DNA from: Rhineura floridana
Lineage: Eukaryota; Chordata; Lepidosauria; Squamata; Rhineuridae
DNA length: 64,000 nt
Assembly (NCBI RefSeq): GCF_030035675.1
Contig: NC_084491.1
Span: 26,639,801-26,703,800, forward strand
Reading direction: 5' to 3'
The notes under the pieces were generated by a model. It searched no databases. It was not told the origin of the DNA and worked only from the letters and a program-made list of their open reading frames with translations. Every line of letters starts with the position of its first letter. Position 1 is the first letter of the stretch. Of this stretch, positions 10,456-22,010 are shown piece after piece. The position numbers and the translations under genes are program-made.

Positions 10456-10794
10456 TAATTATTGGGTATATATCCAAAGGAATTTTCATTTAGTCTCATC
10501 TCTTGTATACAATGATATCACAAAAGATTATTATTATTTGTTGGCCTTATCTTTTTCTTTATAACGATAAACATGACTTAAAAAATATCCCAATACTTCT
10601 TTGTTCCAGACCAAGAGATCCATAATATCTCATCCAAGTACATGCCCCCCCAAAATGAATGCCTACATAGCTACTCTATATGCAAGCTTCGGAGATATCC
10701 ATGCGGGCACCACCAACTCTGAACACTTTTTGAAAATAATTTCTTATGTATTCTAAATTTTCCATTATTTATATACTTAATACACACGAGATGG

Positions 10795-10900
10795 TATCCA
10801 ATGCTAGAGGAGACCCATTGAAATTAATGGACATGGTGAACTTAGGTCCATTGATTTCAATGGGTCTACTCTGAGTAGGACTTAGTTAAATGCAAACCTT
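10795..10900. repeat. Small fold-back repeat
   Basis: 'gagacccattgaaattaatg' pairs with 'ttgatttcaatgggtctact', followed by the common end 'ctgagtaggacttagtt'. Confidence 0.5.
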
Positions 10901-11440
10901 GCTGTTCTAGTGTCCTAACATCTTCTCTGATACACAAATAGGCATTCCATTTCAATCTTGATACGTTATCTGGAGATAAAATGGGTGCTCTCCATTCTGT
11001 TCTTGATAAGCTATCTGCAAATATTTGTCCTGTTCTGCAGGTAGGTGGGAATAAAGGACAGATTTGACACTTACCCAGGGACACCTTAGAGGACCTGAAG
11101 CTGGAGTATGTGCTTTTTAGTGCATGGAAATTAATGAAGATCAGCCTACAACTATCAATGTTTTGAATGAAGGTTCCTCTTTTTGATAACTAGTATGGAC
11201 AGTGATTGCAATGGAAGAGACTGGGCATGCTTTATACTTGCCAGTTCTGGATAGGGTGGCCATATGTCCTACTTTACAGATAACACTCCTCTATTTAAAG
11301 AGTGTCAGAAGACTGTCCTCTGAAGGTCTTTCTAGTCTCATTAAAGATACTGAATCTTTGGAAGGAGCTGCAGAGGCAATGAAGTGGCCCATCAACAGTT
11401 AGCACCTGGATAGTAGACTGAACAGGTCATTAGAGCTATC

Positions 11441-11740
11441 TGCACCAAACATTTAAAGCAGGATCAATCCACTCAGAGCAGTCTTCGCTTCCCCCAAAGA
11501 AGCCTGAGAACAGCACTTTGTTAACGGTTCTGAGACCCCCTTTCCCGTCACAGATCTACCGTTCTCAGAATGGTTTAACAATCAATCCCTCTTCCCAGGA
11601 ACTCTGGGAATGGTAGATCTGTGAGAGGAATAAAGGGTCTCCTAACAACCCTCTGCATCCTTCACTATTCTTTGGGGGAACCCATGATAGTTTAAAGTGG
11701 TATGATACTTCTTTAACTGTACAGGGCAGATGAGGCCACA
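11441..11740. mobile_element. ~300-bp palindromic MITE, copy 2
   Basis: Left arm 'tcccccaaagaagcctgaga'. Centre 'ggtttaacaatcaatccctc'. Right arm 'ttctttgggggaacccatga' then 'agtttaaagtggtatgata'. The long inverted symmetry is clear by eye. Confidence 0.6.
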
Positions 11741-12361
11741 GTCTTTATCACTTATGGTGAGATGTATTTCTGCTTAAATTATAGTATTTTTAATCTCAGA
11801 AAAAAACACTTCATGACCTACGGGTCTCTACAGAAGACCCTGAGAATTTTTTTGGAATTTGGTGGAAATGTATCTCTTATGTTTTGCTTTATCATGTTCC
11901 AAAGGCACTCTCTGCATCAATGTGGGAGTCTGGATGTCATGTTGTGCGCATAATCTTGTTTCATTCTGATATCTGTATTATTGCCTTGTGGATGGATTAT
12001 TGTATTGGATGGGAATTTTTCTTTTCTTTATGTTCACATAATGGCTGGTTTTTGTTTAATCTTATGAATAATAAAAATTTGTGTAAAAGATTATAGTATT
12101 TCTAAATGTGCACCCATACATAGAAATCAACATAGGCAGATTTTATGCAAATCTGTTTTCTTTTTTGGTGATGCATCCCTGCTCTACCAGATGCTGAAAT
12201 TAAGTTGTTTTTACATGACCAGTCTTGGGTGTATGGAAGGTCACAGGTTCCCCATCTCTGCATGGTGGGAGCAAAATCTGGCTCCCATTGAGCCCACTAT
12301 ACCTGGTAAAGTAGCACAGCAAAGTTAGAGTGCTTTGTGTAGCCAAGTACTGTGTGAATGG

Positions 12362-12465
12362 TCACTATGGGTCTTATTCAATCAGGTTCTACCCAGAACA
12401 GACCCACTGAAATGAATGAACCTCAATTAGTCATGTCTATTAATGTCAATGGGTTGCTGCCGTAT
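12362..12465. repeat. Small fold-back repeat
   Basis: Carries 'cagacccactgaaatgaatg' and 'agtcatgtctattaatgtca', part of the fold-back family listed at 10,364. Confidence 0.45.
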
Positions 12466-12640
12466 GTTTATCTTGTATATATCTGATATATGGGCTCCTG
12501 CTGGGAGAAAGGGCAGGATACAAATTAAATAAATAATAAACAAATAAATATTTACACAGAATAGGATAGCCACACATTCTACTTTATAGAGGAGAGTCCT
12601 TTGTTTGAAGATGTCCTGTGTTTGAGGGCTATCCAGTCTG

Positions 12641-13040
12641 CAGCTGTGGGCACACTAATCGCTTCAAAAGCAGCGAGAATGGTTTTCCTGGCTGTGTTTT
12701 GTAGCGACTCTGCCCTCACCTGGCCACACCTCCCTTCCCCACTGCTGCCTTCAGACCTTTCAGGACCATCCGCTGCAAACTGTTGGGTCAAACACTGTCT
12801 CTGCCTTAACCTACAGCAAAGCATTTCCATTGGCCACACCTGGAAGGCAAACGGGTTGATCTACCAATCAGTTGTGAAATCTCTCTGAAGCTGAATTAAA
12901 AAACAAAAACAAACTCAAGCTGATCCGACCAGAGCTTTAGAGTGAAAGGGATGGAGTTTGACTAGAATTGTGTGCCCCCATTTTCAGAAAAGAGAGATGG
13001 AGATGCACTGGAACCAGCACAACAATGTGTGTCTCTACCC
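12641..13040. repeat. Dispersed repeat shared with 62,395-62,642
   Basis: Shared blocks are 'gcatttccattggccacacc', 'caatcagttgtgaaatctct', 'tcaagctgatccgacc' and 'gtgcccccattttcagaaaa', in the same order. This copy has about 120 extra bases near its left end. Family not recognised. Confidence 0.5.
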
Positions 13041-13714
13041 TGCATCTAGTTTAAAGATAAGGAACCATAAAAAGGAAAAGCAAGAAACTTGAAGTTGCCA
13101 TTATCTGGTAATAGTACCTGGCCAACAGACTGAGCAGGCTCGTGTTAATGTGGAATCTGGTGTGAATGAGAAATTGAACCAGCATGCTAGCTAATGCAAG
13201 TCTTGCTGTTTCATTATGGACTGGCTTAAAACACACATGAAATGTCTTTGGGATAGGAACTGGCTCATGTCCAGCAGAACTGGTTGTCACCTTTACCGGC
13301 ACTGCCTCAAGTATCAGCATAACATAAATTAATTAGTGAGTTTGTTTTTTTTAAGTGCTAGTGTTGATCAAACAAATGGGGCTGGGTTGGGAGGAAACTT
13401 CCCACACAGGGCTAATGTTATGTAACAGCTATTAAAGGCTGTTTTGACCAAAGGTTCCCTACTAATTCTGGTGTCTCTCAAATGTACAGGCAGAACAAAT
13501 TAGAACTGCAGGAGAAGAAAGGCTGTGCAGGTCCCCACAAACAAAAGAGTGCACACCCTGCAGGTGTGGTATTGTATTCACTGCTGTGCATTATGCCCCA
13601 ACACATCCATGGCTCAGGATGTGGTGTTGACCCTGTCTCCTGTTACTGTTTAAATAGGATAAGATTATTAGACTATGTAGATACCCGTAAACAAATCTGG
13701 CAGTATACCACTCT

Positions 13715-13820
13715 AATACTGCTGGATTTGTAGTAAACCCATTGAGGTCAGTGGACATGACTACTTTGGGTTCATTAATTTCAGTGGGTTTGATCTGAGT
13801 CCAACTTAGCTGAATGCAAC
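13715..13820. repeat. Small fold-back repeat
   Basis: 'agtaaacccattgaggtcag' pairs with 'taatttcagtgggtttgatc', ending 'agctgaatgcaaccct'. Same family as at 10,364. Confidence 0.45.
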
Positions 13821-14117
13821 CCTACAAACCTAGCAGAGGAATTGTACAGGCAATGTCCCTTGGGAGAATGAAAGGAGGCTAGGACTTGATGCCATCATGT
13901 CTCTAATTGAGGAGATATGCTTAGTGACTCTCCAGTGACAGGAGAGGGGTGGGAGCTTGATGAGACATGGACTGGCACAAGGTGAGAGCTGGAAGCAAGG
14001 CTGGTTCAAGAAAGGGGCTCACTCAAGAAAGGGGCTCACTACCAACACCCTGAGCCCCTTGGCCCTGCTCCTCCTCCTCCATCTTGTCACTTCCTATTTC
14101 CCTCTTCCCTCGAAGCC

Positions 14118-14194
14118 AGGGATGGAGAACCTGTGGCCCTCCAGATGTTGTTGGACTCCAGCTCACATCATCCCTGACTATTGACCATGCAACA
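14118..14194. mobile_element. hAT-like MITE, half copy
   Basis: 'cagggatggagaacctgtgg' and 'ccctccagatgttgttggac' are the left half of the common MITE. The right half is missing where the 300-bp palindromic MITE begins. Confidence 0.5.
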
Positions 14195-14496
14195 TTGGAA
14201 CCACTTCAATCAGCCATGGCTTTCCCCAAAAAAATCCTGGAAAGTGTGGTTTGTGAAGGGTGTTGAGAGTTGTTAGGAGACCCCTGTTCCCTTCACAGAG
14301 CTACAGTTTCCAAGGTGGTTTAACAATCAACCCCTCTTCCCAAGGAACTCTAGGAACTGTAGCTCTGGGAGGGGAATTGGGGTTTCCTAACATATCTCAA
14401 CATCCTTAACAAGCTACAGTTCCCAGGATTCTTGCGGGGATGCCATGACTGTTAAAGTGGTAACAGTGTTTTAAATGTATAGTGCAGATGTGGCCA
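14195..14496. mobile_element. ~300-bp palindromic MITE, copy 3
   Basis: 'gtggtttgtgaagggtgttg' and 'ggtttaacaatcaacccctc' with mirrored right arm 'aggattcttgcggggatgcc'. It ends 'tgtatagtgcagatgtggcc'. Confidence 0.6.
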
Positions 14497-14504
14497 AAGG
14501 CCAG

Positions 14505-14645
14505 TTGCTATGGAATACCAGTTGCTATTGCACTCATGTCCTGCTTGTGGACTTCCCATACTATTGGTTTGGCCACTGTGGGAAGAGAATGCTGGACTTG
14601 ATGGGTCTTTAGCTTGATCCAGCAGGGCTCTTCTTCCTTTGCTCT
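14505..14645 (+). mobile_element. CR1 3'-end fragment
   Basis: Typical CR1 3' UTR text on the plus strand: 'ggccactgtgggaagagaat', 'gctggacttgatgggtcttt' and 'gatccagcagggctcttc'. 5'-truncated. Confidence 0.6.
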
Positions 14646-15073
14646 GTTAGTGCCTGCAGTTTACTTGAGACTCCAAAAAGCTTTTGATAAGGACACTCAT
14701 AAAGAACAATTAAGTAACTACAGGGCAAAGAGCAGAGTTCAATTACAGAGCAAATGGTTGTTAAGCAACAGGAACATGTGTTACCAGTAGCACATCCACC
14801 ACTAGAGGCATGTCCCAGATGCACACCTGTTTTGGCCTGACGTCTCCTCCTGTCTTTATAGGGACATAATATCAGAACCAGAACATGCTGACACAATTCT
14901 CATTTAACAGCATTTAGTTGTTGGAGATGGAGGACCAAAATCCTTACTTGTCTAATGACTGTTTCCATTTATTAGATTTCCATCCAAACCTCCCTACAGG
15001 GAGATTGGAGTAATGTTCAACAAACATTACAGACACTGCATTTTCACTTGTAAAGATGGCTATGCTGACTTTT

Positions 15074-15200
15074 ATTATTTTATTTATTTATTTAGTTTAA
15101 TTTATATACCGCCCTAAGCCCAAAGGCTCTCTGGGCGGTGTACAAAAAGATAAAAACAAGCATAATATATAAATACAATAAATACAATAAATCAAGAAAC
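15074..15200 (-). mobile_element. L2/CR1-type 3' end with stem-loop
   Basis: Reverse complement of a LINE 3' end. A '(TTTA)n' tail is followed by 'ataccgccctaagcccaaag' and 'gctctctgggcggtgtac', whose CCGCCC/GGGCGG arms form the 3' hairpin. The L2-like LINEs at 36,360 and 54,025 have the same hairpin. Confidence 0.6.
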
Positions 15201-15368
15201 AAAACAAACAAACAATAAAGAACCAAACAACATCCAAAATACAGAAATGCTGTTAAAATACACTTTAAAATGCCTGGGAGTATAAACAGGGTTTTACCTG
15301 GCGCCGACTTGCATAGCCAGCCTTTTGATCAGCCCCAATTTTTGTCATTTTCCATTTGTGATCTAGAT

Positions 15369-15560
15369 ACCATAAGAACTTAAGGAGAGGCTGCTGGATC
15401 AGGCCAGTGGCCCATCTAGTCCAGCATCCTATCCACAAGTGGCCAACCAGGTGCCCCCGAGAAGGCTGCAAGGAAGGCATGAGTACAAGAGAACTCTCCC
15501 CTCATGTGGTTTCTAGCAACTGCTATTCAGAAGCACACTACCTCCAGCTACTTACTATTT
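15369..15560 (-). mobile_element. CR1 3'-end fragment
   Basis: 'aggctgctggatcaggccag', 'tggcccatctagtccagcat' and 'ctgctattcagaagcacact' are the CR1 3' UTR read in antisense. Confidence 0.6.
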
Positions 15561-15744
15561 CTGAATAGCAGTTTCTCCAACTATAGCACCATTTAGAGTC
15601 TATTTTTGTCCTATCAGCTTTGAGTGCTTCAGCATCTCATATATTGCTGGAGAAAATTACTGGATCTTTGCAGAAAACGAAATCAGTAATAAGAAAACTA
15701 AATCCATTTAAGAACATATAGGCTGCCTGTATACCAATCTAGAT

Positions 15745-15865
15745 CAGTGTTGACCAACCTGGTGCCCTCCAGATGTTTTGCATTCCAACTCCCTTCAGCA
15801 GGCTCATGTGAGTTGCAGTCCAAACCATCTGGAAGGCACCGGGTTGGCAAAGGCTGGTCCATATG
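15745..15865. mobile_element. hAT-like MITE
   Basis: 'cagtgttgaccaacctggtg' on the left and 'aaggcaccgggttggcaaag' on the right are inverted ends. Between them is 'ccctccagatg...accatctggaaggc'. Confidence 0.55.
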
Positions 15866-16271
15866 TTTAAATTAGGACTGATGGGACATTCTTGCTCTAA
15901 ATGTCAGCTGGCAATATTTTTATTTATTTTTATTTCTGTCATATTTGTTTTTAATTTTTAAAAAATTAAAAATATTTTTCTTTATTTTTCAAACAACCTT
16001 CAGAATGGGACATAGGCTTTCACCAGCAAGAAAATTGCTCCATTTGCTGCCACTGAAAGTAAGACAAAAGTAATGCAGAGATGGCATTGCTTTTTATCAA
16101 AGTTTTATACAATATGTAACATCTAAACATCCACTGTCTAAATGATGAATGGCAGCTGGAATAGAGGTTCATGATAAACTATTAGTGGGGAACAGCTTTG
16201 CGAAAAACAGCCATCACAGCTTCCTGCATTCTGAATCTAAGCTGATATCTAGATAGCAACTGTAATCAAAT

Positions 16272-16420
16272 CATAAGAACATATTAAAATGAGAAGAGCC
16301 CTGTTGGATCAGATGTCTAGCTTACCATCTTGTTTCCCACAGTGGCCAGCTAGATCACACTTGGAAGCCTACACCCACGGACAGGGGTGTGAAGGCAGTA
16401 GCCCTTCCCTCAGCAATTGG
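16272..16420 (-). mobile_element. CR1 3'-end fragment, degraded
   Basis: 'agagccctgttggatcagat' and 'tttcccacagtggccagcta' match the antisense CR1 3' UTR. The remainder is diverged. Confidence 0.4.
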
Positions 16421-16679
16421 CAGCCAACCATGTCCTTTTCCAGGATACTCCATTCTACTTCCACTGGTTTTCTATCCCCATCGCTCCTATCAGCCAGCAT
16501 TCTGTGACTACTGAGAATGCTCGGTCCTCACTGAGCTGTTTTGGGTCACTTCTCCCCCTTGTGTTTTCCCCACCTTTTTTTTTTAATGCTGCAAGCTCTG
16601 GGGTGTCCTGATTCTGTTGCTACCTTCCTCAGTAGCAGAGCTCCTGCTTTGTGTGCAAAAAAGCTCAGCTGAAATCTTC

Positions 16680-16809
16680 AGCATCTCTAGCTAGGACTGA
16701 GAAGGACTCCTGTCTGAAACTTTGGACAGCTACAGCCAGTCAGCAGCATAGTGCAGGTAGTACTGAACTAGATGGACCAATGGTATAACTCAGCTTCCTA
16801 TGTTATATG
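16680..16809 (+). repeat. tRNA-derived SINE 3' half
   Basis: Plus orientation of the SINE seen at 3,610: 'ctcctgtctgaaactttgga', then 'tactgaactagatggaccaa', then the tail 'agcttcctatgtta'. Confidence 0.55.
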
Positions 16810-16911
16810 CAGAGCTTGGAAAACATCAGCCCCAGCCAGCATGGCCACTGGATTGGGCTGATGGGAGTTGTAGTTCAAAAAAGTAACTTTTCCAAGCTCT
16901 GTTGTGTGACT
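16810..16911. mobile_element. Small MITE with TIR cagagcttggaaa
   Basis: Perfect inverted ends: 'cagagcttggaaaa' at the left and 'ttttccaagctctg' at the right. The inside holds the hAT-MITE core 'cagccagcatggcc' and 'tgggagttgtag'. Non-coding. Confidence 0.65.
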
Positions 16912-17526
16912 ATGTAAGGAATTACACTCAGAGGATGAGACCATTAACAAGTATAGGTTATGCAGGAAGATATATTTTTGTGAGTCAATTTGAAAACCTT
17001 TCCAAAATATATCCAAACTGCCCTGATGCATTTTCTGTGTTTGTAGAACATCAGAATAGTTACCACTGATTTGCCCTTCTTTGTATATGTTTTCTGAAAT
17101 ATCCTCCCACTCCCAACCACCTTTTTTGGGTGTGTGTGTGGATTAAACAGCATCCAGACTTTGTTATTTGCCATCTGCAGTATGGTGAATTTCAAGCACT
17201 GAGCAACCAGCCTTGAAAAGTGCAATACTCCCAACCCATTGACTAAGAGATAAGGAAGTCAAATATTGCTTTTCCTCCCCTTGTAATCACACTGCTAAAT
17301 CCATCTATCACATGCTAATTGGTCTCCCAACATCTTATTAGCTTCTTCCGACCCTCAGAAGGTAAAATCTCTATTGCCTGCCATTTTCAGTGTTTGCAAC
17401 ACTTCTCCTCAATCTGGATTTTGGCGTTCCAAAGCAGATGGTCTTGTTTCTGTGGAATCAAAGGAACATCAGAAGCTGCATTGCCAAGGGAGACCATTGG
17501 TCCATCTAGTTCAGTCTTGTCCACGC

Positions 17527-18019
17527 GAGGAGTTCCCAAACTGTGGTCTCGAGACCACAGAATTCAGAATACAGAATTCAAATTGTAATGCAATATATAA
17601 TAAATAAAAGAAGCAATAACAATACAATTACAAACAATACAACACCTTTTTGTTGTTGTCATGTGCCTTCAAGTCGATTGCGACTTATGGCGACCCTATG
17701 AATCAGTGACCTCCAAGAGTATCTGTTATAAACCACCCTGTTCAGATCTTGTAAGTTCAGGTCTGTGGCTTCCTTTATGGAATCGATCCATCTCATGTTT
17801 GGTCTTCCTCTTTTTCTACTCCCTTCTGTTTTTCCCAGCATTATTGTCTTTGCTAGTGAATCAGGTCTTCTCATGATGTGTTCAAAGTATGATAAACCTC
17901 AGCTTCATCATTCACAGTGCATTACAATTGCTGTAACAGGCAGAAAAACCATTAAGTGGTCTGCCAGACCCTCAGTGATTTCCAAGTGATCTATGGGGGG
18001 AAAAGTTTGGGAACCGCTG
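17527..18019. mobile_element. hAT-like element, itself split by BovB
   Basis: Ends are '...gagttcccaaac' (left) and 'gtttgggaaccgctg' (right), inverted. Internal sequence resembles the hAT-like element at 6,734. Its middle is interrupted at 17,646-17,915 by a BovB 3' end. No transposase. Confidence 0.65.
17646..17915 (-). mobile_element. BovB/RTE LINE 3' end
   Basis: On the minus strand the codons read the BovB C-terminus: FGHIMRR-like start, 'MLGKTEGSRKRGRPNMRW', 'DSIKEATDLNLQDLNR' and 'WRSLIHRVAISRNRL'. The tail reads 'catgtgccttcaagtcgatt' in reverse. It is 5'-truncated, and its C-terminal frame is open over 71 codons, so it is younger than its host hAT element. Confidence 0.8.
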
Positions 18020-18481
18020 CTCTACACTACACTGACTGATAGCGGGTCTCCAGGGCTTCAATAGGAATCCTATCGAGCCTTATCCTGAGATGCCACGGGC
18101 TGAACTTGGGGCCTTTTCAATATTCTGCCACTAATACTCCATTGTATTAGAAATCCTCCATTATTCAGTTTTGGTACAGAACAAAGTAGAACCTGTTACA
18201 GTTTTCAATTGTTTTCATTCATTCATGTTGCGTATTGATGTGCACGTTGTCTACACACTTCCAAGGCCAAACATCTTGATATCCTATTACAAGGAATAGA
18301 ATGATGGAATCAAAATCCTTTGTGTGTGGTGCATTGATGTGCATTTTTGTTTGTTGATAAAATGGCACAAAAATAATTTAATTATACATATGATTGCATC
18401 GGGATCCTGTTTATGTGATATCTAATCAATGAACACAAAAGTGCAATAGCCCAATGCTGCCTGGAAATAATGTTGATTTAT

Positions 18482-18600
18482 TTCTTCTTTTTATTCATTT
18501 ATTTAAAAAATTTGTGTCCCCATTCCCACATTTCCAAAGACACTCAAGGCAGCTAACAAATCAATATCAAAACAATGTTTATATATAAAAAAACCACCAT
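18482..18600 (-). mobile_element. LINE 3'-end remnant (L2/CR1 type)
   Basis: 'tttattcatttatttaaaaa' followed by 'ccaaagacactcaaggcagc' resembles the antisense 3' end of L2-like LINEs. Weakly conserved. Confidence 0.35.
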
Positions 18601-18659
18601 CACCCAGTCAAACCCATTTACCCATGTTGTGTAAATTTGTATAAATGTTAGCAGAGATT

Positions 18660-19330
18660 GTCAACAGTCTGAGATGCGTGTGTGCCGGTGTGTGCTTTTA
18701 TCTAAGAAAGCAGGCTTGTACCCTGCATTAAGATCACTGAGACTTAACAAAGGTAAAGGTGTCCCTGCACTTATAGTTGGGTACTCATTTTACCGACCAT
18801 GCATAGATGGAAGGCTGAGTGGACCTCGACCCCTTTTACCAGAGATTCGACTTCCTCCTTCCGTTGGAATCGAACTCGCTTACCACTCTGCGCCACGGAG
18901 GGACTTAAGACTTAGTAAAATAAGAAAAGCTACTTTATTTATAGAAATACATAGTAGATAGAAAGGCATACCTAGTTCTAACTAACTAAGTTGGAGGAGC
19001 AACGCCCAGGCTTGGGAGTTGCCCTCATGGCTAGGAGAGAGAGAGCAGAGACAAAGGTGTCTCCTCTCTCTCTGACAGTCGAAAAAGAGAAGAGAGGAGA
19101 GGGCAGGAGGAGGGGCAGATAAGCTTCCCTAACACATCAGTCTAACGACGGAAGGAAATCAGTCAGAGCATCACAGGTAAAGGTAGTCAAGCTTAGCCAT
19201 CTGGAGGACCCTAACTCTATCTCCCTTCTGGAACATAAACAAAAGAACAAAACAGGAGTTGCTCTTGTCCCACTTCCAAAACCCAGTCAAAGTACTAGCA
19301 TAAAAATAATTTTAACAAGTCAAATGTAAT
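18660..19330. repeat. Unclassified element carrying a SINE
   Basis: A segment with an A/G-rich tract ('ggagagagagagcagagaca', 'gagaagagaggagagggcag') and a reversed AATAAA near 18,935. It is interrupted by a SINE at 18,752-18,903 with the target duplication 'gacttaa' on both sides. It might be an old LTR, but I could not find ends, so the class stays open. Confidence 0.3.
18752..18903 (-). repeat. tRNA-derived SINE, internally shortened copy
   Basis: Same family as 9,663 and 28,044, but about 150 bp of the middle is absent: the tail 'aaaggtaaaggtgtccctgc' runs almost directly into 'gggtactcattttaccgacc'. The head still has 'taccactctgcgccacggag' in reverse. Confidence 0.65.
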
Positions 19331-19334
19331 CACA

Positions 19335-19590
19335 TGGGATTGTATCTGACAAAGTCCTACTCAGAATAGACCCACTGAAATTAATGAACTTAAATTAGAG
19401 TGGTATTCAGTGCTAATTCTACTCAAGAGTAGATCCACTGAAGCGAGTAGACATGACTAAAGTAGGTTCATGAATTTCAATGGAAGGGTTGTATTCAACT
19501 AAATCTTACTGAGAGTAGACCCACTGAAATTCATGAACCTAAGTTAGTCATGTGTAGTAACTTCAGTGAATCTACTCTGAGTAGGACTAG
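19335..19590. repeat. Cluster of fold-back repeats
   Basis: Three successive related units: 'agacccactgaaattaatga', 'agtagatccactgaagcgag' and 'agtagacccactgaaattca'. The last pairs with 'aatctactctgagtagga'. Same family as at 10,364. Confidence 0.45.
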
Positions 19591-20340
19591 CATTGACTAG
19601 CAAAAAGCAAGATTGCTTTTTGTGCAGCGTTTTACCAACAAGTGCGAATGCACTTGGGCAGCCTATCTGAAATGGGGGGGTGAGGGAGAGATAACAATGG
19701 TGAAATAAAAGCTGTGGAAAACTGCACATGCTCCCAATTACTGAATAAACTGGAATCCAGGAGGTGTGAAAGAGCAGAGGAAACCCACAGAAGAACAGAA
19801 CAGGGTATGATTCAATACACTTCACTGATGTTGGTTGCATAGCTAAAGAGTTCCACCTCATGTTATATCTGCACTTTCATTCACCAATAGAAATGAAGCC
19901 TACCTGATAAAAGAGGCACTAGATTTCACTGATAGAGAAGCAGACTTCCAACATTCCATGTTCAACAGCTAGGAAATCAGGAGTTCACTATAATGTGAAT
20001 GAATGATAAGCACACAAAAGAAAATGGGTAAGTAACTTCATTTCAGGGGATCTGCTCTGAGTATGACTCACCTGGATACTACCCAATGTATTTACATTTC
20101 CCCTAATTTATTTGTATGTGAATGGCATGGGCTTTAGGAAACAGGGGCATTGGGGGAAGTTAACAGAAGATGAAAAATGACATGGGGTGTATTGAAGCCC
20201 TCCACGATAGGAAAGAGAAATGCCATTTAGGAAGGAAGGGCAGAAAACACAAGAGCAGCCACAAGGACGGTTGCAGCAGAACGTTGATTCTGTGGGGAAA
20301 GCTTTAGGTAAGCACCCCAAAACTTACCCTTCCTAGAGCA

Positions 20341-20470
20341 GGGATGGAGAACTTGGGAGTCCAGCTACTTCTGGAGAGTAAGAACTTCCTTTAGCCCCAG
20401 CCAGCATGGCCAACAGTCAGGGATGATAGGGGTTGCAGTCCAACAACCATAGGTTCCCTGTTCCTGCCTC
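20341..20470. mobile_element. hAT-like MITE
   Basis: 'cagggatggagaacttggga' at the left. The right half has 'cagggatgataggggttgca' and 'taggttccctgttcctg'. The core 'cagccagcatggccaa' is present. Confidence 0.55.
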
Positions 20471-21871
20471 AGAGAAATACTGTTCAGGTTCATTCCAGGT
20501 CAGGGCCAACAAATTAGATCACACAGAGGCTGAAGGAGTCATGTCATTGGTGAAGAGAGCACATGCCACCTTAGGAAGTATCACTAGATGCCCAGGGATT
20601 CTTGAACCATACAGAGGCTGCACCTTCTGAAGCTTGCATAGGTATATGGTTTATCTTCCGGAACTATTCCAACAACTAAATATGTTGTATTTAACTGGTT
20701 TTACAACTGCTTAATCATCAAAACCTTCAACGCAATTTACAAAAAACATAACACATTCATTAAAAATACCAATAAAATCAAACACTAAAACAAGATGACC
20801 TAAAATTTATCAAAATATTAAACAAATCAACCTTTAAAAAAAAAAAAAGCTTGATAAAATAACATTACATGGTGTTCCAATGGGAGTGCCAGCAATGTCA
20901 GTGTAGCATCAGGTTTATATAGAAAATAATTTCATTCCATATCTCAGAGCCGCTGAGAACATTCAACACTTTTGATAAGCACCAATAAAATTATATGGCT
21001 ATGTTGCTTCTTTAAATTAAATAACTATAAAATTTAAAATTGTTCTTATCCGATCTGAAGAGGCATTTGCCAGAGTGGCACATGGACTGCAATAAGACAC
21101 TCACATGGTGATTCTGCCTGTTCTGATAGCACACCTGTGTGTAATGCTATTACAGCATCCCAACCTGAAAGCCCTACACTATAACATTGTACTAGCACAG
21201 CTCATCGTTCCTGGCCTTTATGCACTTCTCTAGAAGGCAGATAATCAGATCAGAAGACTTTGAGTAGAGGAACAAATAACTGAACATGGACTGCTAGGTT
21301 AGGAGGGATAGCCAGGTTTGAGGTCCTTGTATTAATTTACAAAGTCCTAACAACTTACCTGCCTGATGTATCTCCTTCTCAACAGAAATGGTATGGATAG
21401 GTGGAAGTTTTTTTCTGGATCAGATGAAAATCTGAGCCAGAAAAGAAATCACGGCCTAGTGCTTGCCTGTATTTGAGATATCCATTGCGGGTTGTTGAGG
21501 TTTGTATTCGGAGCAAAAGACTTTCAAAGTTCAGTAGCAACTTTAGTTTGAAGTGGTACATGGGAAATACATTAGAAAATTTGTTGGGTCTTCTAGTTCC
21601 TGCATATAACAAATGTAGAGTCTCTGTTCATACGAATTTTGGGTGCATCTGTTTTCAAGGATCAAGTAAAGTAATGTTCACAATGCTACAACAAAGGCTC
21701 TTACCATATATGGGGCAAGAAATGCCAGACGTCCACGCTGGATTTAGAAAGGGAAGAGGTACCAGAGATCATATTGCAAGCGTAAGTTGGATAATGGAAC
21801 AGACCAAGGGATTTCAGAAGAAGATCACCCTGTGCTTTATAGATTACAACAAAGCATTTGATTGTGTAGAT

Positions 21872-22010
21872 CAATGTTTCCCAAACTTTTTTTATTTTTT
21901 TTGTTGCTGGACTACAACTCCCATCAGGCCCAGCCAGCATGGCCAATGGTCAGGAATTATGGGAATTGTAGTCCAGCAACAAAAAAATAAAAAAAGTTTG
22001 GGAAACACTG
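21872..22010. mobile_element. hAT-like MITE inside BovB, 8-bp duplication
   Basis: Exact 8-bp target duplication 'gtgtagat' at 21,864-21,871 and 22,011-22,018. Ends 'caatgtttcccaaac' and 'gtttgggaaacactg' are inverted, with a palindromic interior around 'cagccagcatggccaatgg'. Without it the BovB codons for Cys-Val-Asp-His join exactly. Confidence 0.85.

Larger units (their letters stand above)
17470..18130 (-). repeat. tRNA-derived SINE split by hAT element
   Basis: The SINE is in two parts, 17,470-17,526 ('ccattggtccatctagttca') and 18,020-18,130 ('acactgactgatagcgggtc'). The join falls at GTCTACAC, present on both sides as gtccacgc (17,519-17,526) and ctctacac (18,020-18,027), i.e. a diverged 8-bp target duplication of a hAT insertion. 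Confidence 0.65.
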
